A DNA stretch of 34,158 nt, from assembly GCA_031276815.1 (NCBI GenBank), contig JAISMJ010000073.1:1-34158 (forward strand). The letters are read 5' to 3'. Source of the DNA: Treponema sp. Its GTDB lineage: Bacteria; Spirochaetota; Spirochaetia; Treponematales; Breznakiellaceae. The notes under the pieces were generated by a model. That model did no database searches. It saw nothing but the letters and a program-made list of their open reading frames with translations, and was not told the DNA's origin. Made by a program: the position numbers and the translations under genes. Position 1 is the stretch's first letter. Every line of letters starts with the position of its first letter. Shown here in pieces: positions 8,854 through 18,624 of this stretch.

Positions 8854-10458
8854 ATGAAATTAAAAGCCATCTTACTTTTATTGTTTTTTTTTGTATTCTT
8901 CTCGCAGCTCTTTGGATTGGGTGAGATAACTCTGCGTATTGGGCAGGATGCGGGATGGTCTGTGGTTGAAAAACGTGATGGCGTTACCGAAGTTGACGCC
9001 CAGCGTCCATGGACAGTGCTTTCGCTGATTGCGGCTCAACCTGCCATGCGGGGCGTTTATACCGATATGTTGTTTACTTTTGACGAGACTTCGCCGGATC
9101 GCTTTGACGACAGTGCCGGTCATTACAAGGTACTGACGAGGGATGCCTTTGCTGTATCGCAGACTGACAGTCTTACGGCACGGTATGGAGCAGGCGCGGC
9201 GATTTTTTTAGGACGAAACAGCGCCGCATCCGATGGTCCGCTTGTCATTACGCCACAAACAGACGATGCGCTTTTCGCATCCGGGAAACGGATTGGGGAT
9301 TTTAGCATAGAGTTTTGGGCGCTGCCGTTTAATGCGGATACGGGTGAACAGGTGTTTTCGTGGAGTGCTGCAAAATGGCGGACGAGAATCGACTATATCA
9401 TGCAAAGCGTTACGTGTACCATATCTAAAAACAGGTTCCAATGGACATTTCTTGATTTCTTTGCTTCAGCGCGCAATGACGTGCGTTCAACAATTACCCT
9501 GATCGGCAGTATGCCGATCATTCCTAATACATGGTCGCATCATCTTATTCGTTTTGACGCTCATACCGGTCTTTTGGAGTATCTCGTTAATGGTAAGCTC
9601 GAAGCCCTTACCTATGCGACTTCAACAGGACGCGAGGGAGGCGATGTGTATGCCCCGCTCATTGGAGAGGATGGTAGTCTTGTCTTGGGCAAACAATTTT
9701 CAGGACTGCTTGATGAAGTACGCATGATCGGAGGGTACCGGATTGATACGGAAACTATGGAAACGCTGGACATCGCAAAATTTCCCGCTGCTGGCGGACG
9801 CATAGAGACTCGCAGTATTGACCTTGGAGAGCCGAATGTTCAGATCGTCAGGGTTGATGCTTCAACCGGCAGACTTTCTTTCGCAAATAACACGATCAGG
9901 AATGAATTTGCCGGTACGTCCGCAATCAAGTTTTCCGATGAATCCGCGCTTCAATTCTTTATCCGTACCTCTGATTCTCCGTACCACTGGGTAAGCGAAT
10001 GGCGGGTGATAACGCCCGGAGTACCCCTTGTTGAGCAGGTAAAGGGCAGATATGTACAGCTTGCGGTGCAGTTTTACCCAAGTGGAGACGGGGAATCGAC
10101 TCCATATCTGGACGAAATCCGTATTGTTTACAAACCCAATGAACCGCCGTTTCCTCCTACGCTGATTACTGCCATTGCCGGAGATGGCGCCGTGGATCTA
10201 TCATGGAAAAACAGCCCGGATATTGATACAATGGGCTATTTTGTATATTATGGTACCGTTTCCGGTATGTATTTTGGAGAAGGCGCACTATTAGGAGCGT
10301 CTCCTATAGATGTGGGAAAACGTAATTCGATTCGGATTGATGGACTCAAAAACGGTACGCTTTATTATTTTACTATTGCTGCATACGACAGTTTGAGTCC
10401 ACCCCATCTGGGAATGTTTTCCCGTGAAATAACAGCAAGACCTCTACAGGTACGCTGA
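8854..10458 (+). CDS. Secreted LamG-like / fibronectin type III domain protein
   Basis: Signal peptide; concanavalin/LamG-like SIEFWALPF...WSHHLIRFDAHTGLLEYLVNGK; C-terminal FN3 PPTLITAIAGDGAVDLSWKNSPDIDTMGYFVYYGT. Confidence 0.75.
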   Translation: MKLKAILLLLFFFVFFSQLFGLGEITLRIGQDAGWSVVEKRDGVTEVDAQRPWTVLSLIAAQPAMRGVYTDMLFTFDETSPDRFDDSAGHYKVLTRDAFAVSQTDSLTARYGAGAAIFLGRNSAASDGPLVITPQTDDALFASGKRIGDFSIEFWALPFNADTGEQVFSWSAAKWRTRIDYIMQSVTCTISKNRFQWTFLDFFASARNDVRSTITLIGSMPIIPNTWSHHLIRFDAHTGLLEYLVNGKLEALTYATSTGREGGDVYAPLIGEDGSLVLGKQFSGLLDEVRMIGGYRIDTETMETLDIAKFPAAGGRIETRSIDLGEPNVQIVRVDASTGRLSFANNTIRNEFAGTSAIKFSDESALQFFIRTSDSPYHWVSEWRVITPGVPLVEQVKGRYVQLAVQFYPSGDGESTPYLDEIRIVYKPNEPPFPPTLITAIAGDGAVDLSWKNSPDIDTMGYFVYYGTVSGMYFGEGALLGASPIDVGKRNSIRIDGLKNGTLYYFTIAAYDSLSPPHLGMFSREITARPLQVR

Positions 10459-10489
10459 ACGAATTGTCTACTTATGAAAGGATGACGGA

Positions 10490-11869
10490 ATGAGCGCTAT
10501 AGAAATGCAAAAGATCGCCAAGCTTATTAAAGAAGGCGATTATAAAATCGCGGAAGAATTACTTAAAGTTATTCTCGAAGAGTTGCCTCATAACAGAACG
10601 GCTCATTTTCTTTTCGGTATGCTGCTTGCAAAAACAGGTATGCTTGAAGAAGCTGAAACGGAATTCTTTAATTTAGTGAAAGACGATCGCCGCGATGCCG
10701 AAGCTTTATGTGCGCTTGCGATAGTCTACCGGTGGCAGGGTAAACTCAAGGATGCGCTCGGAACATTTAATGAGGCGATCGATCTTGATCCCACACGTTA
10801 CGAATTCTACCGTTATGTAGGGGATATTCAGATACTGGAAAAGAATTTAAAAGCCGCTTTTATGGCGTATGCAAAGGCGATTGAATGTAATCCAGATTTT
10901 GCATCCGCGTACAATAACCTCGGTATCGTGTATTTTGAGATGAATGAAATTAATAAAGCCCTTAATGCCTTCCAGCAGGCTATTTCCCGTGAAAGCGGTA
11001 ACGAAATGTTTCATTACAATTACGCTATTGCGCTGGAAGCAAACGGACAATTACAGGAAGCGGTACATGAATACGAGATTGCAGTAGGTATAACCCCTTA
11101 TTGGACTTCAGCGCGGCTCAATTTTGGTTCTATTCTAGCAAAATTAGAGCAGCTTGACAGGGCTGGCAGTGCTTTTGATATTATTCTTGATGAGGATCCA
11201 TTCAATGCCGACGGATGGAACAATATGGGCATTGTGCTTGCAAAGCAAGGATATAGAGAAGAAGCGATCCGTCATTTTAACAGGGCTCTTGAAGAGCGTT
11301 CGGGCTACGATCTAGCGCGGCGCAACTTGGACAGCGTAAAAAATGACGCGGACCCTAAAGTTGACTTTGCCGTTGCAGGTATGATTCTTGATCAAGAAAT
11401 AGATATCCTATTCACCCAGCCGAAACCCGACTTCAAGCCGCTTTCCGGTGATTTTATGGGTATTGAAATACCGCATTTGGTTACATTTATGAACTATCTT
11501 AAAGAAATAATCAATTTTCTGCCCGAACAGCAAAAGATGGCGTTTAACCAGAGCGACATCCGCATCCGCATGGAATACATCCTCAATACTTTTATGGGAC
11601 ACCGGGGGATTTTACGAGAAATTCAGGATTTACACCTCAAACAGCAACCGCTTATGAATCCTCGTACGAAACAACTAGAAAAAACAAGCCCTGTACAAGA
11701 ATCCGCCGGACAACCGGATGGAGGAGAAGCGGCGGATGGAATGCTTAATGCAGTAGAGATTGCCGATTTTCTTACCTATTTGGGGACGCTTTCCTCAAAT
11801 CTTCCGGACCCCGCATTAACGAAATACCTTACGGAAAAGATAAAAACGGTTGTTTCAGCGATGCGGTGA
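10490..11869 (+). CDS. TPR-repeat protein
   Basis: Serial TPRs such as ALCALAIVYRWQGKLKDALGTFNEAIDLDP and ASAYNNLGIVYFEMNEINKALNAFQQAI. Confidence 0.9.
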   Translation: MSAIEMQKIAKLIKEGDYKIAEELLKVILEELPHNRTAHFLFGMLLAKTGMLEEAETEFFNLVKDDRRDAEALCALAIVYRWQGKLKDALGTFNEAIDLDPTRYEFYRYVGDIQILEKNLKAAFMAYAKAIECNPDFASAYNNLGIVYFEMNEINKALNAFQQAISRESGNEMFHYNYAIALEANGQLQEAVHEYEIAVGITPYWTSARLNFGSILAKLEQLDRAGSAFDIILDEDPFNADGWNNMGIVLAKQGYREEAIRHFNRALEERSGYDLARRNLDSVKNDADPKVDFAVAGMILDQEIDILFTQPKPDFKPLSGDFMGIEIPHLVTFMNYLKEIINFLPEQQKMAFNQSDIRIRMEYILNTFMGHRGILREIQDLHLKQQPLMNPRTKQLEKTSPVQESAGQPDGGEAADGMLNAVEIADFLTYLGTLSSNLPDPALTKYLTEKIKTVVSAMR

Positions 11870-11895
11870 TGGACTGTTTATATGGGTAAAGAGAC

Positions 11896-12756
11896 ATGCA
11901 TGACGAATTTCCTGAAAGAATGAAACGATGTATAAATACCATGCCGAGCCTTCCCACAACGATTTTCAAAGTAATAGAAATTTGCGATAATCCAAGAACA
12001 AGTCCGATGGAGCTGAATAGGGTGATTTCTCTGGATCCGGTTCTCACGGCAAGAGTACTTAAACTCATTAACATGGCATATGACGGGATAAATCATCAGA
12101 CTATGAATCTTGTACGCGCCATCATCATGCTGGGACTTAATACCGTAAAAAACGTGGCGCTTTCGAGTTCGGTGGTGCAAACATCCTTGAAAGAAAAAGG
12201 TAAGAGCTGCTTTAATATGCAGGCGTTTTGGCAACATTCCTTGGGCGTGGGCGTTACGGCAAAACTTCTGGCAAAAAAACGTGGTATTGACCGGAAATAC
12301 TGGGCAAGCTACTTCTGCGCGGGATTTCTTCATGACATAGGAAAACTGCCCTTTGATACCGTATTCGCTGAAGGTTACGTAAACGCCATTATAACTGCGG
12401 AACAGGAGCGGAATCCTTTATTTCATGTTGAAGATAGGTTATTCAATATGAACCATTGCTATATGGGAGAGGTAATCGCCGATTTATGGAAACTAGACGG
12501 CGAACTGCGGGATATGATTGCGTACCATCATACTTACAGCGAGTACAATGGACCGTATAAAGATAAATTGTTTACCGTCGTGGCGGCAAACAATTACGTT
12601 ACTATTTCAAAGATAGGATTTTCAGGCAATACCTACCTCGCAGAGGTCGAGCCGATGGTTCTTGAGGAATTGAAAATTTCGCGGGATATGTTCCTTACGA
12701 TGGAAAAAGAAATTTTGATCGAGATTGAAAAAGCACAGATCTTTTTAAAGATATAA
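11896..12756 (+). CDS. HDOD domain protein
   Basis: MPSLPTTIFKVIEICDNPRTSPMELNRVISLDPVLTARVLKLINMAY and FLHDIGKLPFD. Confidence 0.88.
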   Translation: MHDEFPERMKRCINTMPSLPTTIFKVIEICDNPRTSPMELNRVISLDPVLTARVLKLINMAYDGINHQTMNLVRAIIMLGLNTVKNVALSSSVVQTSLKEKGKSCFNMQAFWQHSLGVGVTAKLLAKKRGIDRKYWASYFCAGFLHDIGKLPFDTVFAEGYVNAIITAEQERNPLFHVEDRLFNMNHCYMGEVIADLWKLDGELRDMIAYHHTYSEYNGPYKDKLFTVVAANNYVTISKIGFSGNTYLAEVEPMVLEELKISRDMFLTMEKEILIEIEKAQIFLKI

Positions 12757-12873
12757 ATGGTGTACGGACAGAAAGAATTGCGCAATATAAAAGCGAGGGG
12801 TATTATAACGTGTTAATTATTTCTGACATTCATGTTATTATAAAAGTGTCTTCTACGAAGATAAGGAGGAACT

Positions 12874-13824
12874 ATGTTATCGGTTCGTTTCTGGGGAGTA
12901 CGGGGATCGGTTCCAAGCCCTGGACCGTCTACGATTATATTTGGCGGCAATACTGCGTGTCTTGAAATTCGCGCTGATGAACGCCTTATCATTGTTGATT
13001 TAGGAACAGGCATTCGGTTGCTGGGAAATTACCTCATGGCAAATGATTTCAAAAAAGGTCCCATTGACGCCGATATTTTCATTACCCATACGCATTGGGA
13101 TCATATTATCGGTTTTCCTCTTTTCGTGCCGCTTTTTATCCCTTCCAGCACGCTGCGTATTTGGGGACCTATTTCAAGCGACGGTGAGACGCTGAAAGAT
13201 ATTTTGGATGTACAGTTAGCGTACAAGTTTTGGCCCGTACGTCTATCCGAACTTTCCGCCCAGATTTCATACGGTCAAATACAGGAAACGACGCTCGATC
13301 TCGGTAACGGACTTATTGTTAAAAGTAAATACCTGAACCATCCGGTATTTTGTCTGGGCTACCGTTTTGAATATGAGGGAAAATCTATTGTTACTGTTTA
13401 CGATCATGAGCCGTTTTTAAATCTGTTTTCCATGGATCCCAACGCGCCCGATTATGATGAAGAAGCAATGGAGGAAGGGGCGCGTACGGCGGCGGAGGAG
13501 AATGAGAAGATATCCGCTTTCTTCAAGAACGCCGATATACTTATTCATGACAGCCAATACACCGAAGCCGAGTATCAACAAGGTAAACGCGGCTGGGGAC
13601 ATTCATCATACGAACATACAATCTCAAGCATACGCGACGCTGGTGTAAAAAAACTGGTTCTTTTCCATCACGATCCGGATACGTCCGATGAAACGCTCAC
13701 GCAGCGTGAAAAAGACTATCAGATTAAGGACGATGGTCCCTCATCAGGTTTTCTGAGTAAACTGAATAAACTGAAACGTACTTCCATTATTATGGCGAAA
13801 GAACATATGACGATAAGAGCGTAA
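12874..13824 (+). CDS. MBL-fold metallo-hydrolase
   Basis: SVRFWGVRGSVPSPGP...GGNTACLEI...THTHWDHIIGFPLF; RBS AAGGAGG upstream. Confidence 0.92.
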   Translation: MLSVRFWGVRGSVPSPGPSTIIFGGNTACLEIRADERLIIVDLGTGIRLLGNYLMANDFKKGPIDADIFITHTHWDHIIGFPLFVPLFIPSSTLRIWGPISSDGETLKDILDVQLAYKFWPVRLSELSAQISYGQIQETTLDLGNGLIVKSKYLNHPVFCLGYRFEYEGKSIVTVYDHEPFLNLFSMDPNAPDYDEEAMEEGARTAAEENEKISAFFKNADILIHDSQYTEAEYQQGKRGWGHSSYEHTISSIRDAGVKKLVLFHHDPDTSDETLTQREKDYQIKDDGPSSGFLSKLNKLKRTSIIMAKEHMTIRA

Positions 13825-13859
13825 ACTGACGGTGAGAGGCGGCTCTTCTATGCGAAGGG

Positions 13860-14966
13860 CTAAAACCGGAACGACGCCCTGTAGGGATTGCGCTTGCCGC
13901 GTAGATACGCCTGATACGCATTGCTTGCCGCATAGTAGCAATTGAAATCTTTGAAAGAAGAGGATTCATCGCAACGATAGAGTTCCATGAGCAGAGGAAA
14001 AAGCGGCGATTCAATGACGCCGGTGTGCAGATGAAGCGGCAGACGAGGCAGAGCCGCCGGAAACATGTGGTTGCGTACGAGGAAACATACGTCATGGATA
14101 ACCGGAGCCGGAAACCCAAGCCGTTCAAGAAAATTTCTGGCGACATGGACGCCGTGTTCCGCGTGCCGTGCAAAACGACTGCCGCCTGATGGAACTGAAA
14201 GCGGTTTCCCTATGTCGTGGAGGAGAAGCCCCAAAGAGAGAACAAGATCGTTCTTTTTCCGGTATTGAAAGGTTTCCATAGTATGTTTCCACCCGTTTCC
14301 TTCAGGATGAAAGTCTTTTACATGATCCACTTCATCAAGTTTGGCGAGTTCCCGCCACAATTCTTCAACAAAACCGCGCTTTTTGAGAAAGTCTAACCCC
14401 ATATCCGGACGGTCTGATAGCAGAAGCGCGGAGAGCAGTATCCGCTGTTGTTCGGTTGAGGGAGTGGCGGTTGAAACGGACGATTCCCCAGTAAATGGTA
14501 ACGGCGCGCGTATATAACGGGCGAGGATCAGCGCGGCGTCCGCGTCATGCATCTGAACAAGCGCCGCCATTCCCATATCTTCCCCCGTTTTCAGCGCGCG
14601 CAGAATGTGGTATATGCCGGCCGGATCGCTGTAGCGGTTAGTCAACGGATCGAAGGCAAAGCGCAACAACGGAGCGGGACGCGCGGGCGGCGCTGCATCC
14701 GGATCAAGGCAGCGGAAATAGATGGTTACGCCGTTGCAATCAAGCGCCGCATCGGCAAGGTCCGCTCCCGGATAGCGCAGAACGCGCTCATCCGTGTCAA
14801 ATAGGCGGGCGAGGGAAACGGCGTCCGCATCGGTTTGAACAAAGCGGAAGGGAAGCGGCGGCAGTTTGAAATAGCGGTCAATAGCGCTGAAGCTATGGAG
14901 GCAGGCTTGAAAACCCGCGCGATACAGAGGCTCGAATATCTCTGACAGAGCGGTAATGGCTTGCAT
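13860..14966 (-). CDS. HD-domain phosphohydrolase with a tRNA-nucleotidyltransferase-like layout
   Basis: GLLLHDIGKPLSV...FARHAEHG...FLERLGFP; the N-terminal region resembles a nucleotidyltransferase layout but lacks an obvious GGxxRD catalytic motif. Confidence 0.7.
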   Translation of the reverse strand: MQAITALSEIFEPLYRAGFQACLHSFSAIDRYFKLPPLPFRFVQTDADAVSLARLFDTDERVLRYPGADLADAALDCNGVTIYFRCLDPDAAPPARPAPLLRFAFDPLTNRYSDPAGIYHILRALKTGEDMGMAALVQMHDADAALILARYIRAPLPFTGESSVSTATPSTEQQRILLSALLLSDRPDMGLDFLKKRGFVEELWRELAKLDEVDHVKDFHPEGNGWKHTMETFQYRKKNDLVLSLGLLLHDIGKPLSVPSGGSRFARHAEHGVHVARNFLERLGFPAPVIHDVCFLVRNHMFPAALPRLPLHLHTGVIESPLFPLLMELYRCDESSSFKDFNCYYAASNAYQAYLRGKRNPYRASFRF

Positions 14967-15002
14967 GATTGTTCAGTATACCGTATTCTCTCAAGATAAA
15001 CT

Positions 15003-15734
15003 ATGACTCGTAACGTAACATATTCCGCTCTTGTTCTTCGCGTGCGCCCTGCGGGGGAGTCAAACCGCGAGGCGTTTTTTCTCACAGCCGAAAGCGGCAT
15101 TATCAAGGCGACGGTTTTTGGGGGACCAAAGAGTAAGCTGCGCTCTTATGTCTCGCCGTTTCATCAGGGGACACTGTGGGTATACCATGATACGGTGAAA
15201 GATTTTATGAAGACGACTGATTTTGACGTGACGCAATGGCGTCCCGGTTTGCGTGAGCTATACGAGCGTTCTATGGCTGCCGCGGCGGTTGCGGATACCA
15301 TTACGGCTACCCACGCCGGCGGCGGACAGTGGGCGGCTGCGCTTGACCACGCAGGAAGGACGCTTGATGCGCTTGACAGCGCCGATGCGCCTATGGCGTT
15401 GCGCGTGTTTTACCATTTTTTGTGGAATTGGATCGATCTGATTGGAGAAAAACCATCCTTGCGCGGGTGTTCTTTGTGCGGCTCCCCGTTTGACGGCGCC
15501 GTTTTGTACGCTCCGGTTGAAGGCGCGTTTCTGTGTCCTTCGTGCGGCGAAGGACATCACGGGTTGCCCCTGGGAACCGGCGCCAGAAAGTGGCTCGCCG
15601 CGGTAGAGAACCTGCCGCCCGCCGCATTGAACAGGTGGCTGCTGGATACGGGATCGCTTGCCCAGGCGCGCTCTGTAATAATGACGCTTATGGCGGGGCT
15701 TCTGGGCAGAAAGCTGGAAAGCTGGAATTGGTAA
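15003..15734 (+). CDS. recO: DNA repair protein RecO
   Basis: N-terminal OB-fold pattern YSALVLRVRPAGESNREAFFLTAESGIIKATVFG and C-terminal CSLCGSPF...FLCPSCGEG zinc motif. Confidence 0.85.
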   Translation: MTRNVTYSALVLRVRPAGESNREAFFLTAESGIIKATVFGGPKSKLRSYVSPFHQGTLWVYHDTVKDFMKTTDFDVTQWRPGLRELYERSMAAAAVADTITATHAGGGQWAAALDHAGRTLDALDSADAPMALRVFYHFLWNWIDLIGEKPSLRGCSLCGSPFDGAVLYAPVEGAFLCPSCGEGHHGLPLGTGARKWLAAVENLPPAALNRWLLDTGSLAQARSVIMTLMAGLLGRKLESWNW

Positions 15735-15884
15735 GCGCCCGCCGTACCGCCCGTATATGGCGCATAGCGCAAAGAACGGCGCTTTTTATACGTCCGCTTT
15801 TCCCGCAACCGCGCTCCCTATCCCTTCGTCTCGTGTTAACCTCGTTCTAACCATGCCCTTTCTACCATCTATATCCTAGGTGGT

Positions 15885-15910
15885 GTCGTCAAAAGGATCC
15901 TTTTGACGAC
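15885..15910. repeat. 26-nt perfect palindrome
   Basis: GTCGTCAAAAGGATCCTTTTGACGAC, followed by TAGACGA-N6-TCGTCTA. Confidence 0.9.
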
Positions 15911-16186
15911 TCTCCCTAATAGACGACACATTTCGTCTATACGACCGTATTGCTACGGTATACGCAATCTTTTTTGCTTTGTCAAGGAGGGAAGCGTTGA
16001 CGAACCGGCGTCCGGTAATCTTCTCTGCGGTCAATACGGCACGGCTTCTCCAAGCCGCCGGGCATCACCTTGCCATCCTTCATCAGTACGTCATATCACC
16101 ATGAGCGATTTGGGAATATCCCACAGGCATGGGAAGAAACGCAGCGATTGACCTAGCCAGCCGGAACCCCGAGTCGCCTACCGACG

Positions 16187-16232
16187 GCGTCCCCAGCTAT
16201 GCTGGGACGCGTAAACAGTCCTGTTATGTGCA
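16187..16232. repeat. attC-like half site (right arm)
   Basis: Hairpin GCGTCCCcAGC-tat-GCTGGGACGC (16187-16210), then GCGTAAACAGTCCTGTTATGTGCAGTTAGGGC; near-exact inverted copy of 16773-16804. Confidence 0.5.
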
Positions 16233-16248
16233 GTTAGGGCGTACTCCA

Positions 16249-16705
16249 TTATATTTTATATAATTTTGTCTTTGTTCCTCCAACGGCTATACCAATACCA
16301 CAATTTGTAAATTCTACCGATGTTGCTTTTTCGTGTTTTATTGCTTTCTCTATGTTATTTTCTATGTCAACTATATATATTTCATCAAGCCCAATAAATG
16401 ATAATTTCCCATCATTGCTCCATGCAATTGAACCTAAATCATAAAATACGTCTTTTGTTTTAAAATTTTCTTTTATTAATTTTACGGCATGGGAGTCTAT
16501 ATTATAAATATATACCTTTGATTCATGTACTATATTACCATGTTCTTCACCGGCATAAAAAGATGTCATTATTGCCAAATTATTTTTATACAATGACAAT
16601 ATCCAAAATCTCTATTTGTATATGTTGAGGCGAAAATAATTTATTTGAATTGGGTAAAAATTTATGCCAAAAGCCATTATTTAATTTGAATGTTTTATTT
16701 ACCAT
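16249..16705 (-). pseudogene. Cassette-like hypothetical protein with beta-propeller-like motifs, probably frameshifted near its N-terminus
   Basis: ORF 16249-16599 (SIAWSNDGKLSFIGLDEIYIVDIE) lacks a good start; an upstream frame MVNKTFKLNNGFWHKFLPNSNKLFSPQHIQIEI starts at 16705 and abuts in another frame; AT-rich versus neighbours. Confidence 0.45.
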
Positions 16706-16772
16706 AAATATTTTATACTATACTTGTTATTATTTTGTCAATATTGATTTGTAATATATTCCAAAAAATTTT

Positions 16773-16804
16773 AGCCCTAATTGCGCATAAAACGACTGTT
16801 TACG
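16773..16804. repeat. attC-like half site (left arm)
   Basis: GCCCTAATTGCGCATAAAACGACTGTTTACGC; matches 28 of 32 positions of the reverse complement of 16201-16232. Confidence 0.5.
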
Positions 16805-16914
16805 CTTCGTCCTTCAGGTCTTGACATTCCCGCGCGATTCATGTTTCCGCTCCTTTTCCCCTATTCGGCTGGTAACACGCCGCCAAACCGCAGATTCGTA
16901 CCCGTCCGCCTCAA

Positions 16915-18618
16915 TTACTCGTTACGCATACCAGCAAAACAAACGGTTATCTTCGTTCCCCGATCCTCACGGCTTTCTAACGCGATCTCCGCTTTGTGGA
17001 GCGCGGCTATATGTTTGACAATCGCCAGCCCAAGACCCGTACCGCCCGTTTTTTTGGAACGCGATTTGTCCGCCCGGTAAAACCGTTCGAACACCCTGCC
17101 CTGCGCTTCTTGGGGAATTCCAATGCCCGTATCGGATACGGACAGGGTAACCTCGCCATTGCCTTTCGTAATCTCAACCGTTACCGCGCCCTCCGGCTTG
17201 TTGTATTTGATGGCATTGTCGATCAGGTTGAAACAGAGTTCCGCCATCATGGAGCGGACAGCCCTGACAGAGACGCCTTCTTCGGCGGGAAGGGTGACGG
17301 AAACGCCCAGTTCGGCGGCTTTCCGCATGAGCGGCGCGGCAGCCTCCTTCACGACAGCCGCAATGTCTACCACAGTAAACAGCCCGCCGCTTTTTCCCTC
17401 GTCTAAACGCGACAGCAGCATAATATCTTCTATCAGCGTAATCAAGCGCCCGGACTCGTCTTTGATTGTACGGATACACGCGGCTTTGTCGCCCTCCTGA
17501 ACCATGCCGCCGTCCAGCATCTCCGCGTACCCGTATATGCTCGTAAGCGGCGTTTTCAGTTCGTGGGAAACATTAGCCGAGAATTCACGCCGCAATTTTT
17601 CAGCCTTCATGGCTTCCGTCATGTCAAGAAAGAGCAGCACCGCGCCGTTGTCCGTAACCGGACTGAAATAGACGCGGTAGTTCCTCCCCGCCCGCTCCAT
17701 GTCCATTTCGCTGCGGCTGCCGGACAGCGCGCCACGCATACACTCCAGAAGCCTGCTGTCGCGCAGAAGCTCTACAATGTTTTTCCCTTCTACCGGCGTG
17801 GACGCGCCGAACATCCGCAGGGCGCTCTTGTTTGCGGAAAGCAGTACGCCCCGGCGGTCAAGCAGCGCCGCGCCCTCGCTCATGTTTTCCATAATCGCGT
17901 GTATAGCGTCCGCCCGTTCCTGTAAAGACGCATACTGCTCGGCGATCTGCGCGCGCTGGTTTTCAATGGCGCGGACAAACGGGGTAAGCTCATCATAGGG
18001 CGCGGTTATTTCCCCGTCAAGACGCGCGGTATTCAGTGGTTTGACGATACGGTCGGTCAGACTGCCGGCTGCGCCGTAGCAGATGACGATGACGCAGAGC
18101 AGGACGCCGAACACCGCGGGCAGCGCGCGTTCAAAGAGTGAAAAGACGCTGCCGGTTGTTTTCGCAATACGCACGACACAGCCATTCGGCAACGCCGCCG
18201 CGCAATAGTAGGTTTCCTGTTTCACGGTATCGGAAAAACGGCGGTTTTCCCCAAAACCGGACGCCCGCGCCGCGCGGACTTCCTCCCGATCCGCATGATT
18301 TTCGAGCCGTTCCGCTTCAACGGTATTGTCGTACAGCACGCTCCCGTCCGCTCCGATAATCGAAACCCGCATGTCCTCCGCAAGCGCGGAACATATCCGC
18401 TCCGGTATATAGACGGTTGGTACGCGCCCGTTTGATTCGTTTGCTTCAAACGCTTGTGAAACCGCCAGCGTATCTTTAAGCGCATAGACCCGCCGCTTCA
18501 TGTCCGCGCGCAGATATGCTGAAAAGTGATGGTAAAAAATGAAGCACAATACGCCGGATACGAGGACAAGACTCATGCCGGCGAGCAGCGTCATGCTCGT
18601 ATATATACGCTTTTTCAT
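16915..18618 (-). CDS. phoR: PhoR-like sensor histidine kinase
   Basis: TM, HAMP-like and PAS regions; EFSANVSHELKTPLTSIYGYAEML (HisKA); NLIDNAIKYN, DTGIGIP, GGTGLGLAIVKHI (HATPase). Confidence 0.85.
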   Translation of the reverse strand: MKKRIYTSMTLLAGMSLVLVSGVLCFIFYHHFSAYLRADMKRRVYALKDTLAVSQAFEANESNGRVPTVYIPERICSALAEDMRVSIIGADGSVLYDNTVEAERLENHADREEVRAARASGFGENRRFSDTVKQETYYCAAALPNGCVVRIAKTTGSVFSLFERALPAVFGVLLCVIVICYGAAGSLTDRIVKPLNTARLDGEITAPYDELTPFVRAIENQRAQIAEQYASLQERADAIHAIMENMSEGAALLDRRGVLLSANKSALRMFGASTPVEGKNIVELLRDSRLLECMRGALSGSRSEMDMERAGRNYRVYFSPVTDNGAVLLFLDMTEAMKAEKLRREFSANVSHELKTPLTSIYGYAEMLDGGMVQEGDKAACIRTIKDESGRLITLIEDIMLLSRLDEGKSGGLFTVVDIAAVVKEAAAPLMRKAAELGVSVTLPAEEGVSVRAVRSMMAELCFNLIDNAIKYNKPEGAVTVEITKGNGEVTLSVSDTGIGIPQEAQGRVFERFYRADKSRSKKTGGTGLGLAIVKHIAALHKAEIALESREDRGTKITVCFAGMRNE

Positions 18619-18624
18619 GGGCTG

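Noticed and set aside
15903-16151. ORF MTTLPNRRHISSIRPYCYGIRN... between recO and the cassette-like ORF
   Set aside because: Overlaps hairpins and shows no family resemblance by eye; possibly remnant DNA, but not supportable.
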